This document shows positions 41,175 to 49,814 of a DNA stretch of 64,000 nt, piece by piece. Both the position numbers and the translations under genes were made by a program. This DNA comes from Caulobacter hibisci. GTDB taxonomy: Bacteria; Pseudomonadota; Alphaproteobacteria; Caulobacterales; Caulobacteraceae. The stretch is from NCBI RefSeq assembly GCF_016135805.1, contig NZ_JADWOX010000007.1, forward strand, positions 1 through 64,000. The letters run 5' to 3'. Below the pieces are notes generated by a model, which was not told the DNA's origin, ran no database searches, and was given only the letters and a program-made list of their open reading frames with translations. Numbering within the stretch: position 1 is the stretch's first letter; each line of letters begins with the position of its first letter.

Positions 41175-41741
41175 ATGCGGCGCGCCCTTTTCCTCATCGC
41201 CCTGGCGCCCTTGGCGCTCGCCGGCGCCGCCGCGGCCCAGACCTACGGACCGTCCGACAGCGCCGGGCCGATCCAGATCACCGCCACCGTGCCCGACAAC
41301 GTCTGCACGATCGGCGACCTGACCGACGGCGACAACCTGTTCGACGTCGGGGTCATGATCGACACCGCCACGGGCCTGCTGCTGCCGAACCTGACGGCGC
41401 CGCCCAAGGTGCTGACTGGAACCCAGTGCGGGGCGCCCAGCCAGCTGACCATCTCGGCGACGCAGATGACGGCGCAGGCCTTCACGACCACGCCGCCGGA
41501 CGGCTTCTCGCGGGCGGTCGACTACACGGCCACGGCCTCGGGCTGGACGCCGACCGACGCCAGCTTCGCCACCGGCGCGGTCGCCAACGCCGCCGCCACC
41601 CAGACCCGCGACAGCGGCGGCTCGGGGCAGATCACCATCAGCCTGTCGAGCTTCGCCACGGCTGGCGGACCCAGCCTGCGGCCTGTCGCCGACGACGCCT
41701 ACCGGGGGGCGATCGTCGTCACCCTGGCGGCGGTCAGCTGA
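41175..41741 (+). CDS. Spore-coat-U-type pilin subunit 5
   Basis: 188-aa pilin-like protein: signal peptide (1-21, ending AAAQ), strand IQITATVPDNVCTIGDL with the first Cys, second Cys in GTQCGAPSQLTIS, then FSRAVDYTATASGW and a last strand YRGAIVVTLAAVS. It shares the F-x-x-x-V-D/P-Y-T-A motif with subunits 3 and 6. It is probably a minor subunit; order in the operon does not reveal position in the fibre. Confidence 0.78.
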   Translation: MRRALFLIALAPLALAGAAAAQTYGPSDSAGPIQITATVPDNVCTIGDLTDGDNLFDVGVMIDTATGLLLPNLTAPPKVLTGTQCGAPSQLTISATQMTAQAFTTTPPDGFSRAVDYTATASGWTPTDASFATGAVANAAATQTRDSGGSGQITISLSSFATAGGPSLRPVADDAYRGAIVVTLAAVS

Positions 41742-41753
41742 GGGGAGGGCGCC

Positions 41754-42368
41754 ATGACCAAAGCCAACCGGATCAAGGCCGCCGCCCTGGCGGGGGCCTC
41801 CGCCGTCACCCTGCTGCTGCTGGGCCAGATCGCCCGGGCCCAGACCGACGACAACACCCGCGACTTCGTCGTCCAGGGCCAGGCGCCCAAGATCTGCACG
41901 ATCGCCACGCCGACGCTCGGCGCGGGCCAGCTGGTGAACTTCCTCACCCTGACCGGCGGCACGCTGCAGGTCGATCAGCTGACCGACCCGACCACCCTGT
42001 CGACCCGCGCGGCTTCGGCCGAGGTGACCTTCGCGGCGGTGTGCAACTACGCCCACCAGATCGTGCTGGAGAGCCAGAACAACGGCCTGTGGCGCTCGGA
42101 GCTTGGCCTGACCCCGACCCCGACCGGCTTCAGCGACGCGGTGCCCTACACCGCCACCCTGGCCTGGGGCCCGGTCAACAACCGGTTCGAGGCCGACGCC
42201 AGCGCCCGCCAGATCCGCGACAGCGCCCAGGCGGTCGATCAGCCCGTGGCCGGCGACGTCACCCTGCGCCTCGATATCCAGCCGGGCGCGACCAACCTGC
42301 AGACCAATGCGCCGCTGGTGTCGGGCGTCTATCGCGACACCCTGCGGCTGACGGTGGAACCCCAATGA
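41754..42368 (+). CDS. Spore-coat-U-type pilin subunit 6
   Basis: 204-aa pilin-like protein with a signal peptide (about 1-30, ending ARAQ), Cys strands APKICTIATP and FAAVCNYAHQIVLES, the FSDAVPYTATLAW motif and C-terminal strand GVYRDTLRLTVEPQ. The NYAH/NSAH-type second Cys strand is shared with subunit 7. Its stop codon overlaps the start of subunit 7 by 4 nt (ATGA), indicating translational coupling. Confidence 0.8.
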   Translation: MTKANRIKAAALAGASAVTLLLLGQIARAQTDDNTRDFVVQGQAPKICTIATPTLGAGQLVNFLTLTGGTLQVDQLTDPTTLSTRAASAEVTFAAVCNYAHQIVLESQNNGLWRSELGLTPTPTGFSDAVPYTATLAWGPVNNRFEADASARQIRDSAQAVDQPVAGDVTLRLDIQPGATNLQTNAPLVSGVYRDTLRLTVEPQ

Positions 42369-42952
42369 AGACCGTCCTGATCCTCGCCGCCGCCGCGACG
42401 CTGGGCGTCGCCGCCACGGCCCCCGCGGTTCTGGCCCAGACCGTGGCCACCAGCGGCGACCAGGCCGCCAGCCAGCTCGAACTGCTGGCCCAGGCGCCCA
42501 GCGCCTGCGTCCTGTCGCCGCCCTCGGCGGCCAGCGGCGCCAACGCCAGCTTCACCGCCCAGGGCGGCCAGGCCGGCGTGGTGCGCTTCACCCAGTTCGT
42601 CGATCCCCAGACCGCCCAGCCGCGCGACTCGTCGATCAGCCTGGCCTTTCCGCTGGTCTGCAATTCGGCTCACCGCCTGGTGGTGCGCACCGACGGCACG
42701 GGGCTGTCGCGCACCGCCGGCGCCGCGCCGGCCGCGGGCTTCCGCGACAGCCTCGACTTCCAGGTCACGGCCAACTGGGCCGGGGCCAGCGCGTCGGGCG
42801 CGAGCACGGCCCTGACCCCGATCGACCTGGCCACCGCCAACGGCGCGGCCGGGCAGATGAACCTCGTCGTCGCCGTGGCCGGCGGCGGGGCGCCGATGGT
42901 GGCAGGCGACTACGCCGGAACCCTCGTCGTCGAACTGGAAGCCGCGAACTGA
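42365..42952 (+). CDS. Spore-coat-U-type pilin subunit 7
   Basis: 195-aa pilin-like protein: signal peptide about 1-25 (ending VLAQ), Cys strands APSACVLSPP and FPLVCNSAHRLVVRT, then FRDSLDFQVTANW and a terminal strand AGDYAGTLVVELEAAN. It is closest to subunit 6 in architecture. Last pilin before the chaperone gene (32 nt to the chosen chaperone start). Confidence 0.8.
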   Translation: MKTVLILAAAATLGVAATAPAVLAQTVATSGDQAASQLELLAQAPSACVLSPPSAASGANASFTAQGGQAGVVRFTQFVDPQTAQPRDSSISLAFPLVCNSAHRLVVRTDGTGLSRTAGAAPAAGFRDSLDFQVTANWAGASASGASTALTPIDLATANGAAGQMNLVVAVAGGGAPMVAGDYAGTLVVELEAAN

Positions 42953-42984
42953 ACCGAACTGAACGCATGAGGAGCGGACACCGA

Positions 42985-43788
42985 ATGACTCGTTCGAGAA
43001 CCTATCGGGGGCGTTGGCTGGGGGCGGTCGCCGCCCTCTGTCTCTCGGCCCTGGCGGCGCAGGGGGCGCCGGCCCTGGGCGGCGGCGCCCTGGCCATGAC
43101 GGTGCAACCCGTCGTCATCGACCTGAAGCCGACCGGTCGGGGCATGTCCCAGATCGTCACGGTGCAGAACACCTTCGCCAACCCGCTGCCGGTCGAGCTG
43201 CGCGCCGAGGAGCTGTCCTTCGACGAGAAGGGCGCCCGTCCCAGCGACACCCCGACCAACGACCTGCTGATCTTCCCGCCCCAGGCGGTGATCCAGCCGG
43301 GCGAGACGCAGTCGTTCCGGATCCAGTGGGTGGGCGATCCGGCCCTGGCGCAGAGCAAGCACTACTACGTCACCGTGGCCCAGATGCCGGTGAAGCTGCC
43401 GGAGGGCCAGTCGGCCATCCAGATCCTCTACAACTTCCAGGTCCTGGCCAGTGTCGGACCGGCCGGCGGCAAGCCGGCCCTGACCATGGCCAAGAGCGAA
43501 ATCGGGGCGGACGCCGACGGCAAGCCGATCCCGGTCGTCTACCTGGCCAACACGTCCAACACGCACGGATACCTGTCCCGCGGAAAGCTGCGGATCATCG
43601 AGAAGGACGCCGCGGGCAAGGCGGTCTTCACTCGGACCATTCCCGGTCCGGAGATCCAACAGACGATCGGCTTCGGCCTGATCGCCCCCGGCCAGACGCG
43701 GCGGATCGCCGTTCCCATCGAACTGCCCTTGACGGCGGCAGCAGGAGGCTCCCTTGAGGCTCAATTCTCGTCAGACGAAGGGCGCTAG
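42985..43788 (+). CDS. Periplasmic pilus chaperone (PapD-like, archaic class)
   Basis: 267-aa chaperone with a signal peptide (about 1-34) and two Ig-like domains. It binds pilin subunits by donor-strand complementation in the periplasm. Signatures: VQPVVIDLKPTGRGMSQIVTVQN (N-terminal A1/B1 strands), LLIFPPQAVIQPGETQSFRIQW (about 97-118), a family landmark, and LYNFQVLASVGP at the domain junction. The ATG at 42985 is preferred because AGGAG lies ten nt upstream; ATG 42967 lacks an RBS. Its 3' end overlaps the usher gene by 35 nt. Confidence 0.9.
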   Translation: MTRSRTYRGRWLGAVAALCLSALAAQGAPALGGGALAMTVQPVVIDLKPTGRGMSQIVTVQNTFANPLPVELRAEELSFDEKGARPSDTPTNDLLIFPPQAVIQPGETQSFRIQWVGDPALAQSKHYYVTVAQMPVKLPEGQSAIQILYNFQVLASVGPAGGKPALTMAKSEIGADADGKPIPVVYLANTSNTHGYLSRGKLRIIEKDAAGKAVFTRTIPGPEIQQTIGFGLIAPGQTRRIAVPIELPLTAAAGGSLEAQFSSDEGR

Positions 43789-46315
43789 GTCGCGCGCCTA
43801 CCGCCGCTGGCTGCTGGCGGGGTGCCTGGTCGGCGCGACGCCGCTCGTCGCGCCCCTGGCCGCCCTGGCCGCGCCGGTCCCCTACGTCCTGCTGGCGGCC
43901 ACGCAAGAGCCGACCAGCGCGCCCTCGGCCGGCGCGGCGACGCCGCTCGGCGCCCGTCGCCAGCTCAATCCCACCGGCCGGGACATCAACCTGACGGTCC
44001 CCCTGAAGGAGGGCGACTACTATCTGGGCGACATGCCGCTGGCGATCTCGGCCGATGGCCAGCTGTCGATGCCGTCGGACCGCCTGCTCGGCCTGCTGGC
44101 CCCGCTGCTCGACACCTCGGCGATCGCGGCCCTGCGCTCGTCCCTGGCCGGCCGCGGCGTGGTCTCGCCCGAGGCGTTGACCGCCGCCAACATGAGCATG
44201 CCCTATGATCCCCGGCAGCTCGAGCTGCGGATCAATATCCCGCCCGAGCTGAAGGCCGTGCGCAGCCTGCAGGTCGCGCCGATGGACCGCACCGGCGTGG
44301 GGGCCTACGTCGCCCCGGCCGAGTTCAGCGGCTATCTCAACATCCGCGGCTCCATCGACTATGTGGAGCAGGGCTTCGACGAGGGCTTCGGCGATCCGAC
44401 CTTCCTGCTCGACAGCGCCATGCGCCTGAAGAGCGTGGTGTTCGAGAACGAGGCCGTCTGGCAGCCGGGCGCCTCCAACGACTTCCAGCGGCTGGGCACG
44501 CGCTTCGTCTATGACGACGTCAAGAACGTGCTGCGCTGGACCGCCGGCGACCTGCAGGCCGTCGGCCGCGGCTTCCAGTCCGCGCCGGACATGGCCGGGC
44601 TGTCGATCTTCCGCTCCTACAGCGTGCTGCAGCCGCAGACGATCGCTCGGCCGCGCGGCCGCGAGAGCTTCACCCTGGCCCGTCCGTCCGACGTCAGCGT
44701 GATCCTCAACAACCAGCTGACCCGCCGCCTGCGCCTGGATCCCGGACGCTACAACGTTCGCGACTTTCCGTTCGCCCAGGGCGCCAACGACGTGCGCCTC
44801 GTCATCGAGGACGACACCGGCCGGCGCGAGACCCTGCAGTTCAACGTCTTCTTCGACCGCTCGCAGCTCGACCCCGGACTGTCGGAGTTCGGTCTGTTCG
44901 CCGGCGTCAAGGCGCCGCTGCTGCTCGACGGCCCCGACTACACCGAGGAATGGACGATCAGCGGCTTCTATCGCCGCGGCATCACCGACCGTGTGACCCT
45001 GGGCGTCAACGGCCAGGCGGACGACACCACGGTGATGGCCGGGTTCGAAGGCCTGTTCGGAACCAGGATCGGCACGCTGGGCGTCGATTTCGCCCTTTCC
45101 CACATCGACGTCTACGGCTCGGGCTATGCGGCGATCTTCAGCTTCCAGCGCCTGTTCCAGTTCGCCGGCGGTCGCGCCGACGCCCTGAACCTGTCGTTCG
45201 AGACCCGCAGCCGCGAGTTCGGGCCCGTCGGGACCTTCATCCCCGACAACCGCTACAATTACGAGATCGGGGTCGGCTATTCGCACGCCTTCAGCGACGC
45301 GATCTACGCCAGCTTCGACGGGCGCTATTCCGCCGGCCGCGACGAGTTCCCCGACGCCAGCGCCTACCGGGTCGGGGTCGGCTATCGCCTGACCTCCAGC
45401 CTCGCGGTCACCGCCAACGTCATGTACGACGACGTGCCCGGACGCCGCGAGACCTCGGCCCTGATCTCGCTGTCCTGGCAGTTCTCGAACAATTCCAGCC
45501 TGCGGGCCGAGTATGACGGCCGCGAGGACCGGGCGCGGATCGCCTACCAGACGATCCATGGCCAGGGCGTGGGCTCCTACAACGCCTTCGCCGAGGTCTC
45601 GCGCTCGCCCGACGACTCCGCCTTCAACGGCAGCGTCAACTACATCGCCAACCGGGCCGAGCTGGGGCTTTCGCACTTCCAGGCCTTCGAGGGCCCCGAC
45701 AACGGCCGCACCTCGATGCGGGTCGGGACCTCGATCGGCTTCGCCGACGGCGCGGTCTCGGTCGGCCGGCCGGTCTATGACAGCTTCGCGATCGTCAAGG
45801 GCCACAAGAGCCTGAAGGGCGCGGACGTCGTCGTGAACCCGACCCCGTTCGGCTACTCCGCTAACAGCGGCGCGCTGGGCACGGCGCTGGAGACCGGCCT
45901 GTCGGCCTATGCCGAGCGCACCATCACGGTCGACGCCCAGGGCGCTCCGGCCGGCTACGACCTCGGCTCCGGCTCGTTCCGGATGTTCCCGCCCTATCGC
46001 GCGGGCTATCGCCTGGAGGTCGGGTCGGACTACTCGATCACCGCCATCGGCCGGATGGTCGACTCCGAGGGCCAGCCGTTGTCGCTGGTTTCCGGCCAGG
46101 CGGTCGAGGTGGCCAAGAGCGACAAGGGCGGCGGCGAGCCGATCACCCTGTTCACCAACCGCGTGGGCCGCTTCGGCGCCTCGGGCCTGAGGCCCGGCCG
46201 CTGGCGGCTCGAAATGGGGACCACGCCCCCCACCGTCTACTACCTCGACGTGCCGGCAAGCGCCGAGGGCTTCGTCAAGGCCGGGGACCTCAAGCCCGCC
46301 GCGTCCGGAGGCTGA
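43754..46315 (+). CDS. Outer-membrane fimbrial usher (archaic chaperone-usher type)
   Basis: 853-aa usher forming the outer-membrane assembly and secretion pore for the pilin subunits. It has a signal region, N-terminal periplasmic domain (MPYDPRQLELRINIPPE, about 148-164), the beta-barrel/plug region (ARPRGRESFTLARPSDV; GRYNVRDFPFAQGANDV about 333-349) and a C-terminal plug-like domain ending GRFGASGLRPGRW. It starts at TTG 43754: AGGAGG lies six nt before it and no ATG fits, so initiation is non-canonical and coupled to the overlapping chaperone gene. The tip-adhesin gene begins one nt after the stop. Confidence 0.92.
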   Translation: MRLNSRQTKGARSRAYRRWLLAGCLVGATPLVAPLAALAAPVPYVLLAATQEPTSAPSAGAATPLGARRQLNPTGRDINLTVPLKEGDYYLGDMPLAISADGQLSMPSDRLLGLLAPLLDTSAIAALRSSLAGRGVVSPEALTAANMSMPYDPRQLELRINIPPELKAVRSLQVAPMDRTGVGAYVAPAEFSGYLNIRGSIDYVEQGFDEGFGDPTFLLDSAMRLKSVVFENEAVWQPGASNDFQRLGTRFVYDDVKNVLRWTAGDLQAVGRGFQSAPDMAGLSIFRSYSVLQPQTIARPRGRESFTLARPSDVSVILNNQLTRRLRLDPGRYNVRDFPFAQGANDVRLVIEDDTGRRETLQFNVFFDRSQLDPGLSEFGLFAGVKAPLLLDGPDYTEEWTISGFYRRGITDRVTLGVNGQADDTTVMAGFEGLFGTRIGTLGVDFALSHIDVYGSGYAAIFSFQRLFQFAGGRADALNLSFETRSREFGPVGTFIPDNRYNYEIGVGYSHAFSDAIYASFDGRYSAGRDEFPDASAYRVGVGYRLTSSLAVTANVMYDDVPGRRETSALISLSWQFSNNSSLRAEYDGREDRARIAYQTIHGQGVGSYNAFAEVSRSPDDSAFNGSVNYIANRAELGLSHFQAFEGPDNGRTSMRVGTSIGFADGAVSVGRPVYDSFAIVKGHKSLKGADVVVNPTPFGYSANSGALGTALETGLSAYAERTITVDAQGAPAGYDLGSGSFRMFPPYRAGYRLEVGSDYSITAIGRMVDSEGQPLSLVSGQAVEVAKSDKGGGEPITLFTNRVGRFGASGLRPGRWRLEMGTTPPTVYYLDVPASAEGFVKAGDLKPAASGG

Positions 46316-46316
46316 C

Positions 46317-47312
46317 ATGAAACGCCGATCGCATATCCTGCTTCTCGGCCTGGCGGCCGGCCTCGGCGGCGGCTTGCTGGCCTCCGGCTCGGCCCTGGCC
46401 CAGTGCGTGACCTTCGACCCCGTGGTCCTGTCGGGCACCTTCGATCCGTTCAATCCGAGCGGCACGACGGTGCAGACCCTGAGCATCACCGCCCGGCGGC
46501 CGCCGGCCGTCGGCGGCAAGAAGACGCAGGAGGTCAACTTCATCTATCTGCGCCGGCCCGACACGCCGTCGACCCTGACGATCGTGCAGACCGCGACCGG
46601 CGGCCAGATCCTGGAAAACCCGCCCGGCCACGTGCTGGACCCCAACAACGTCAATCCCAACGAGATCGAGCTGAATTTCGGCGGGGTGGGGCAGCCGGAC
46701 GTCCAGACCTTCATGGTCACCATCACCGTGCCCAGCGGCGCCGACCTGCCGGCCGGGACCACCGACCTCTATCTGGACCAGAAATACTACTGCAAGCGCA
46801 CCGGCGGCGCGGCCGACGAGCAGGGCGTGATCGCCAACTCGCTGGACATCCGCATCAACGTGCTCAGCGCCCTGCAGGCCAGCTTCGTCGGCCCGGCGCT
46901 GGACTTCGGCGAGATCGGCTCGCTGGCCACGGCCTCGCTGCCCTCGACGCCGAACTCGGTCAAGCAGCGCACCGGCAATGTGCGCGTCGCCAGCTCGGGA
47001 CCTTATTCGGTGGCCCTGACCTCGGCCAACCAGTTCCGGATGACCTATCCGGGCGGCAACCTGGCCACGGCCAACCAGCGCATCCCCTACCAACTGGACT
47101 TCCTGGGGCAGACCAAGACCACGGCCTCGCCGACCTTCAGCACCGTGACCTGCGCCCGGGCCGGCCTGTCGGGCCAGTACCTGGCGGTGACGCCGACCCT
47201 GCTGGAGGGCGGGGCGGGCAAGGCGCCCGCGCCCAACTACCAGGACATCCTCACGGTGACCGTGACGCCGCTGGCGGTGCCGACCGGCACGACCCCCGTC
47301 GCCTGCATGTAA
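46317..47312 (+). CDS. Two-domain SCPU protein, candidate tip adhesin
   Basis: 331-aa secreted protein (signal peptide about 1-28, ending ALAQ) with an N-terminal domain of unknown type (CVTFDPVVLSGTFDPFNPSG, about 29-180) and a C-terminal SCPU-like domain (about 185-331; SFVGPALDFGEIGS, VASSGPYSVALTSANQFRM). The position after the usher and the two-domain build match the tip adhesin of archaic pili such as CsuE. Last gene of the operon, followed by a strong terminator. The receptor on the target surface is unknown. Confidence 0.8.
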   Translation: MKRRSHILLLGLAAGLGGGLLASGSALAQCVTFDPVVLSGTFDPFNPSGTTVQTLSITARRPPAVGGKKTQEVNFIYLRRPDTPSTLTIVQTATGGQILENPPGHVLDPNNVNPNEIELNFGGVGQPDVQTFMVTITVPSGADLPAGTTDLYLDQKYYCKRTGGAADEQGVIANSLDIRINVLSALQASFVGPALDFGEIGSLATASLPSTPNSVKQRTGNVRVASSGPYSVALTSANQFRMTYPGGNLATANQRIPYQLDFLGQTKTTASPTFSTVTCARAGLSGQYLAVTPTLLEGGAGKAPAPNYQDILTVTVTPLAVPTGTTPVACM

Positions 47313-47328
47313 CCTCGGCCAGACTGAA

Positions 47329-47365
47329 AAAGCCCCGCCGGCTCGCGCCGACGGGGCTTTCTTTT
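47329..47365 (+). terminator. Terminator of the pilin-chaperone-usher operon
   Basis: A 14-bp stem AAAGCCCCGCCGGC / GCCGACGGGGCTTT (47329-47342, 47347-47360) with one mismatch and a TCGC loop, then CTTTT. The symmetric A/T ends would also allow termination of the opposing gene at 47474. Confidence 0.9.
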
Positions 47366-47473
47366 ATCCGGTCGCCCCTCCCTTCAGGGGGAGGTCGCCC
47401 GCGCATCCGTATCAGGAGGGATCGTCGGAACGGCTGCGCGGGACGCCAGCTCGGGCAAGCTGGGCGGGTCGGA

Positions 47474-47878
47474 TCAAAGGGCGGTGATGTTGACCGACAG
47501 GTCGCCGACCTGGCCGGCGTCCGCGCCCGGATCGAGGCGCAGGGCGTGGCTCTGCGAGGCGGCGGTGCTGGAGCGGCTGATCAGGGTGACGCCGGTCGAC
47601 GACAGCGGGATCTTCTCGCCGTCGACATAGACGGCGGCGTTGGTCAGGCCCTGGGCATGGCTGAGGCGCACCTCGTAGCCGGCGGCGCTGTTGCAGAACT
47701 CGGTCATGCGCCCGAGGTCGGTCGGCTTGGCGCTCGAGGCGGTCGAGGCGTCGAGATTGACTCGGCAGATGACCGGCACGTGCCCTTCGAGACGAAGCTC
47801 GTAGCTGGCCGGCGCGGCGGAAGCGGTGGTGGCGGCCAGAGCGGTGACGGCGGCGGCCAGGATCATCGGAAAGCGCAT
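47474..47878 (-). CDS. Small secreted SCPU-like protein, antisense to the pilin operon
   Basis: 134-aa exported protein with a signal peptide (MRFPMILAAAVTALAATTASA) and a single compact Ig-like domain. VICRVNLDA and TEFCNSAAGYEVRLSH carry the two conserved cysteines, and the end LSVNITAL is a typical last strand. It is thus a pilin-like protein placed downstream of the operon on the opposite strand. The start is set at ATG 47878, which gives a clean signal peptide; a longer frame to 47914 has no RBS. It may be a terminator or chaperone-bound subunit, or a separately regulated pilin. Confidence 0.72.
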   Translation of the reverse strand: MRFPMILAAAVTALAATTASAAPASYELRLEGHVPVICRVNLDASTASSAKPTDLGRMTEFCNSAAGYEVRLSHAQGLTNAAVYVDGEKIPLSSTGVTLISRSSTAASQSHALRLDPGADAGQVGDLSVNITAL

Positions 47879-48363
47879 TGCGAACCCCAGGAGTGAGGAT
47901 GATGGGAGGATCATCTCGGGTGAGAGTTAAGCAGTGCGTCCTAAAGCATGGTAAACAAAATCAGTAGTAAGAATGACAGTGTGTCGCGCTCAAATATTGG
48001 TTACGTCAAATATATAGGTTCATTGATGTAATGCATTCTTACTATGCGTCGAAACGACGGCGGCGGTGAGCGCCTTCCATCGTTTGAATGTTCGGTTGTG
48101 CTGGGGTGATGGGCGACCGGCGCCGATCGACCGGCGCCGGATCAGGACGAGGGGGTGCTGATGTCCTGATCCGGCGCTCGGCGGGCGGGGCGCACCGTCG
48201 AGGGTCGCCGAAGGCGTTGCGGACAGCCTTGGCGAACCGGTCATAGTCGCGGCGGTGACAAAACGGGGGGATTTGCCCTCGCGACTTGCAAATATTAACA
48301 TACGCGGATCGACCAACAATAATCCGGACTTACTAGTCGTAAGAATAGTTGGGCGAAGTCATC
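47879..48363. other. 485-bp AT-rich intergenic region with long hairpin
   Basis: No supported gene; the 99-aa frame at 48020-48319 has no RBS or protein-like composition. A perfect 15-bp inverted repeat lies at 48134-48148 and 48163-48177 (GCGCCGGATCAGGAC and its complement, 14-nt loop). The flanks (47930-48060, 48290-48360) are AT-rich and probably contain the promoter of the 47474 gene. Confidence 0.6.
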
Positions 48364-48990
48364 TCATTCCAGAATATCGGCGGAAGAAATGACCGAGACC
48401 AGTTCGGCCTGTCTATGCACGCCGACCTTGACCATCGCCGAGGCCATCTGCACGCGCAGCGTATTGATGCTGACCTTTCGCTCGGCGGCGATCTCGGCCG
48501 GTTCGCGGCCCTGGGCCACGCGGGCGACGATCTCGGCCTCGGCCGGCGAGAAGTTGAACATCATCCGGGCCCGCTCGGCGATCCGCGCCGAGGCGCGTCC
48601 CACCTCGCGCACCGTGACCAGGGCGCAGCGGAAGCCGCTGTCGTCTGTGCTGAACGGCTCGATCAGGACGACCAGCGGCTTCTGGCTGCGCGAGCGATGG
48701 ATCAGCATGGCGCCGGAGCGGCCCTGCCGCACGGCCGCGGCGATGCGATTGTGCAGGGCGTCGGACTCGAAGCCGTTCTCGGCCGTCAGTAGTCCGCCCT
48801 TTTCCGCCAGGCCGTCGCCGTGGGCGACATAGCTCCAGGCCATGTCGTTGGCGGCGTACACGCAGCCCTCGCTGTCGGCGACGATGACGCCGAAATTCAG
48901 CAGGTTGAGGATGGCGTTGGCGACGTGCGGCTCGAAGGCGCCGCGCTCGACTTCCGAATCCACCACCTCGATCATCTTGATCAGTCCCAT
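48364..48990 (-). CDS. LuxR-type regulator 2 flanking the chaperone-usher locus
   Basis: 208-aa regulator with an N-terminal PAS-like region (NFGVIVADSEGCVYAANDMA, about 33-52) and a C-terminal LuxR HTH (about 142-200; FSPAEAEIVARVAQGREPAEIAAE, then INTLRVQMASAMVKVGV). The layout matches the regulator at 37700, including absence of a receiver domain, so the two look like diverged paralogues bracketing the pilus genes. The start is ATG 48990, after GGGGTG; the frame to 49077 is an unsupported extension. Confidence 0.82.
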   Translation of the reverse strand: MGLIKMIEVVDSEVERGAFEPHVANAILNLLNFGVIVADSEGCVYAANDMAWSYVAHGDGLAEKGGLLTAENGFESDALHNRIAAAVRQGRSGAMLIHRSRSQKPLVVLIEPFSTDDSGFRCALVTVREVGRASARIAERARMMFNFSPAEAEIVARVAQGREPAEIAAERKVSINTLRVQMASAMVKVGVHRQAELVSVISSADILE

Positions 48991-49280
48991 GTGCGACACC
49001 CCGTCTGTTCGCCTATCGCCGTCCTGGACTAGATCCGCCGTGAACTTCGCGGCGCGTCCGCTGACTGTGCACCGCAATTCAAAAGCAGATTTGTTTAATC
49101 CAGGTGCTCAAGGCTTGTGTATTGGAGTGGACATTATTTCGGGCGTCGTCGCATACCCTGCCTTGGGTAGTGAAAAAGACTATGTCGGAAAGACAACGCT
49201 ATCAAATCAATGTGGGTGAGCGGTGTTTCTCCTGTGGCGCGATATCCGCGTAAATGCAGTGAAGTGAAGGCGATCTACTT
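48991..49280. other. 290-bp intergenic region between the LuxR gene and the Tad operon end
   Basis: Moderately AT-rich; likely contains the promoter of the LuxR-type gene. No gene, repeat or convincing operator was recognised. Confidence 0.5.
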
Positions 49281-49796
49281 TCAGAGTTGTAGGTGAGTCA
49301 GGCGCTGGCTGATCGCCAGCAGGCCGGATGCGGTCCCCACCTGCAGGGCGCCGGCCGCGATGGCCACGCCGTAGGGCACGCCCGCCCGCGTCCGCACCCA
49401 GCCGCGCAGGACGAAGGCGGCCGCATAGGGTCTCGCGACCAGGGCAACCAGGGCCAGGACCCCGCCGGCGATCGCGGTCGCCACGGTCAGCAGCAGCAGG
49501 TTCTCCATGCCGGCGAACAGGGCCGCGACCGCCATCAGCTTGACGTCGCCGGCCCCGACCAGGCGACGGGCGAACATCGGCACGCCGGCCAGCATCACCA
49601 GGCCGAACGCCCCCAGGCTGGACAGCCAGTCCGGGGTCGCCCAGGCCATGAACTGGGCGGTCAGGAACAGGGCGACCAGGCCCAGCAGGGTCCAGTTGGG
49701 GATCTTGCGGCTCCAGACGTCCCAGGCCGCCGCCGTCAGGAAGAGGGCGGCATAGGCGACCGAACCGGCCAGGCGGACGAGGTCAATTTCCATCAC
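49281..49796 (-). CDS. cpaA: Prepilin peptidase CpaA/TadV (A24 family)
   Basis: 171-aa polytopic inner-membrane aspartic protease that cleaves the Flp prepilin and TadE-like pseudopilins. Both catalytic aspartates are visible: Asp in AAWDVWSRKIPNW (about residue 25) and the GxGD motif in VGAGDVKLMA (about residues 81-90). It lacks the N-methylase zinc domain, as usual for the TadV type. It is the last gene of the Tad operon; in Caulobacter crescentus cpaA follows pilA directly. Confidence 0.92.
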   Translation of the reverse strand: MMEIDLVRLAGSVAYAALFLTAAAWDVWSRKIPNWTLLGLVALFLTAQFMAWATPDWLSSLGAFGLVMLAGVPMFARRLVGAGDVKLMAVAALFAGMENLLLLTVATAIAGGVLALVALVARPYAAAFVLRGWVRTRAGVPYGVAIAAGALQVGTASGLLAISQRLTHLQL

Positions 49797-49814
49797 GGCG
49801 CTCCGATCCGGCCC

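Noticed and set aside
43628..46543. Long minus-strand open frame (about 970 codons) antisense to the usher gene
   Set aside because: Shadow frame; the plus-strand usher has clear family motifs, an RBS and operon context.
48020..48319. 99-codon minus-strand frame between the pilus and LuxR genes
   Set aside because: No RBS, it crosses a long inverted repeat, and its composition is unlike the proteins of this genome.
38273..48990. Chaperone-usher locus as a recently acquired genomic island
   Set aside because: The coding sequences have the same high GC and codon style as their neighbours; only intergenic parts are AT-rich, and no integrase, tRNA or att repeats were seen.
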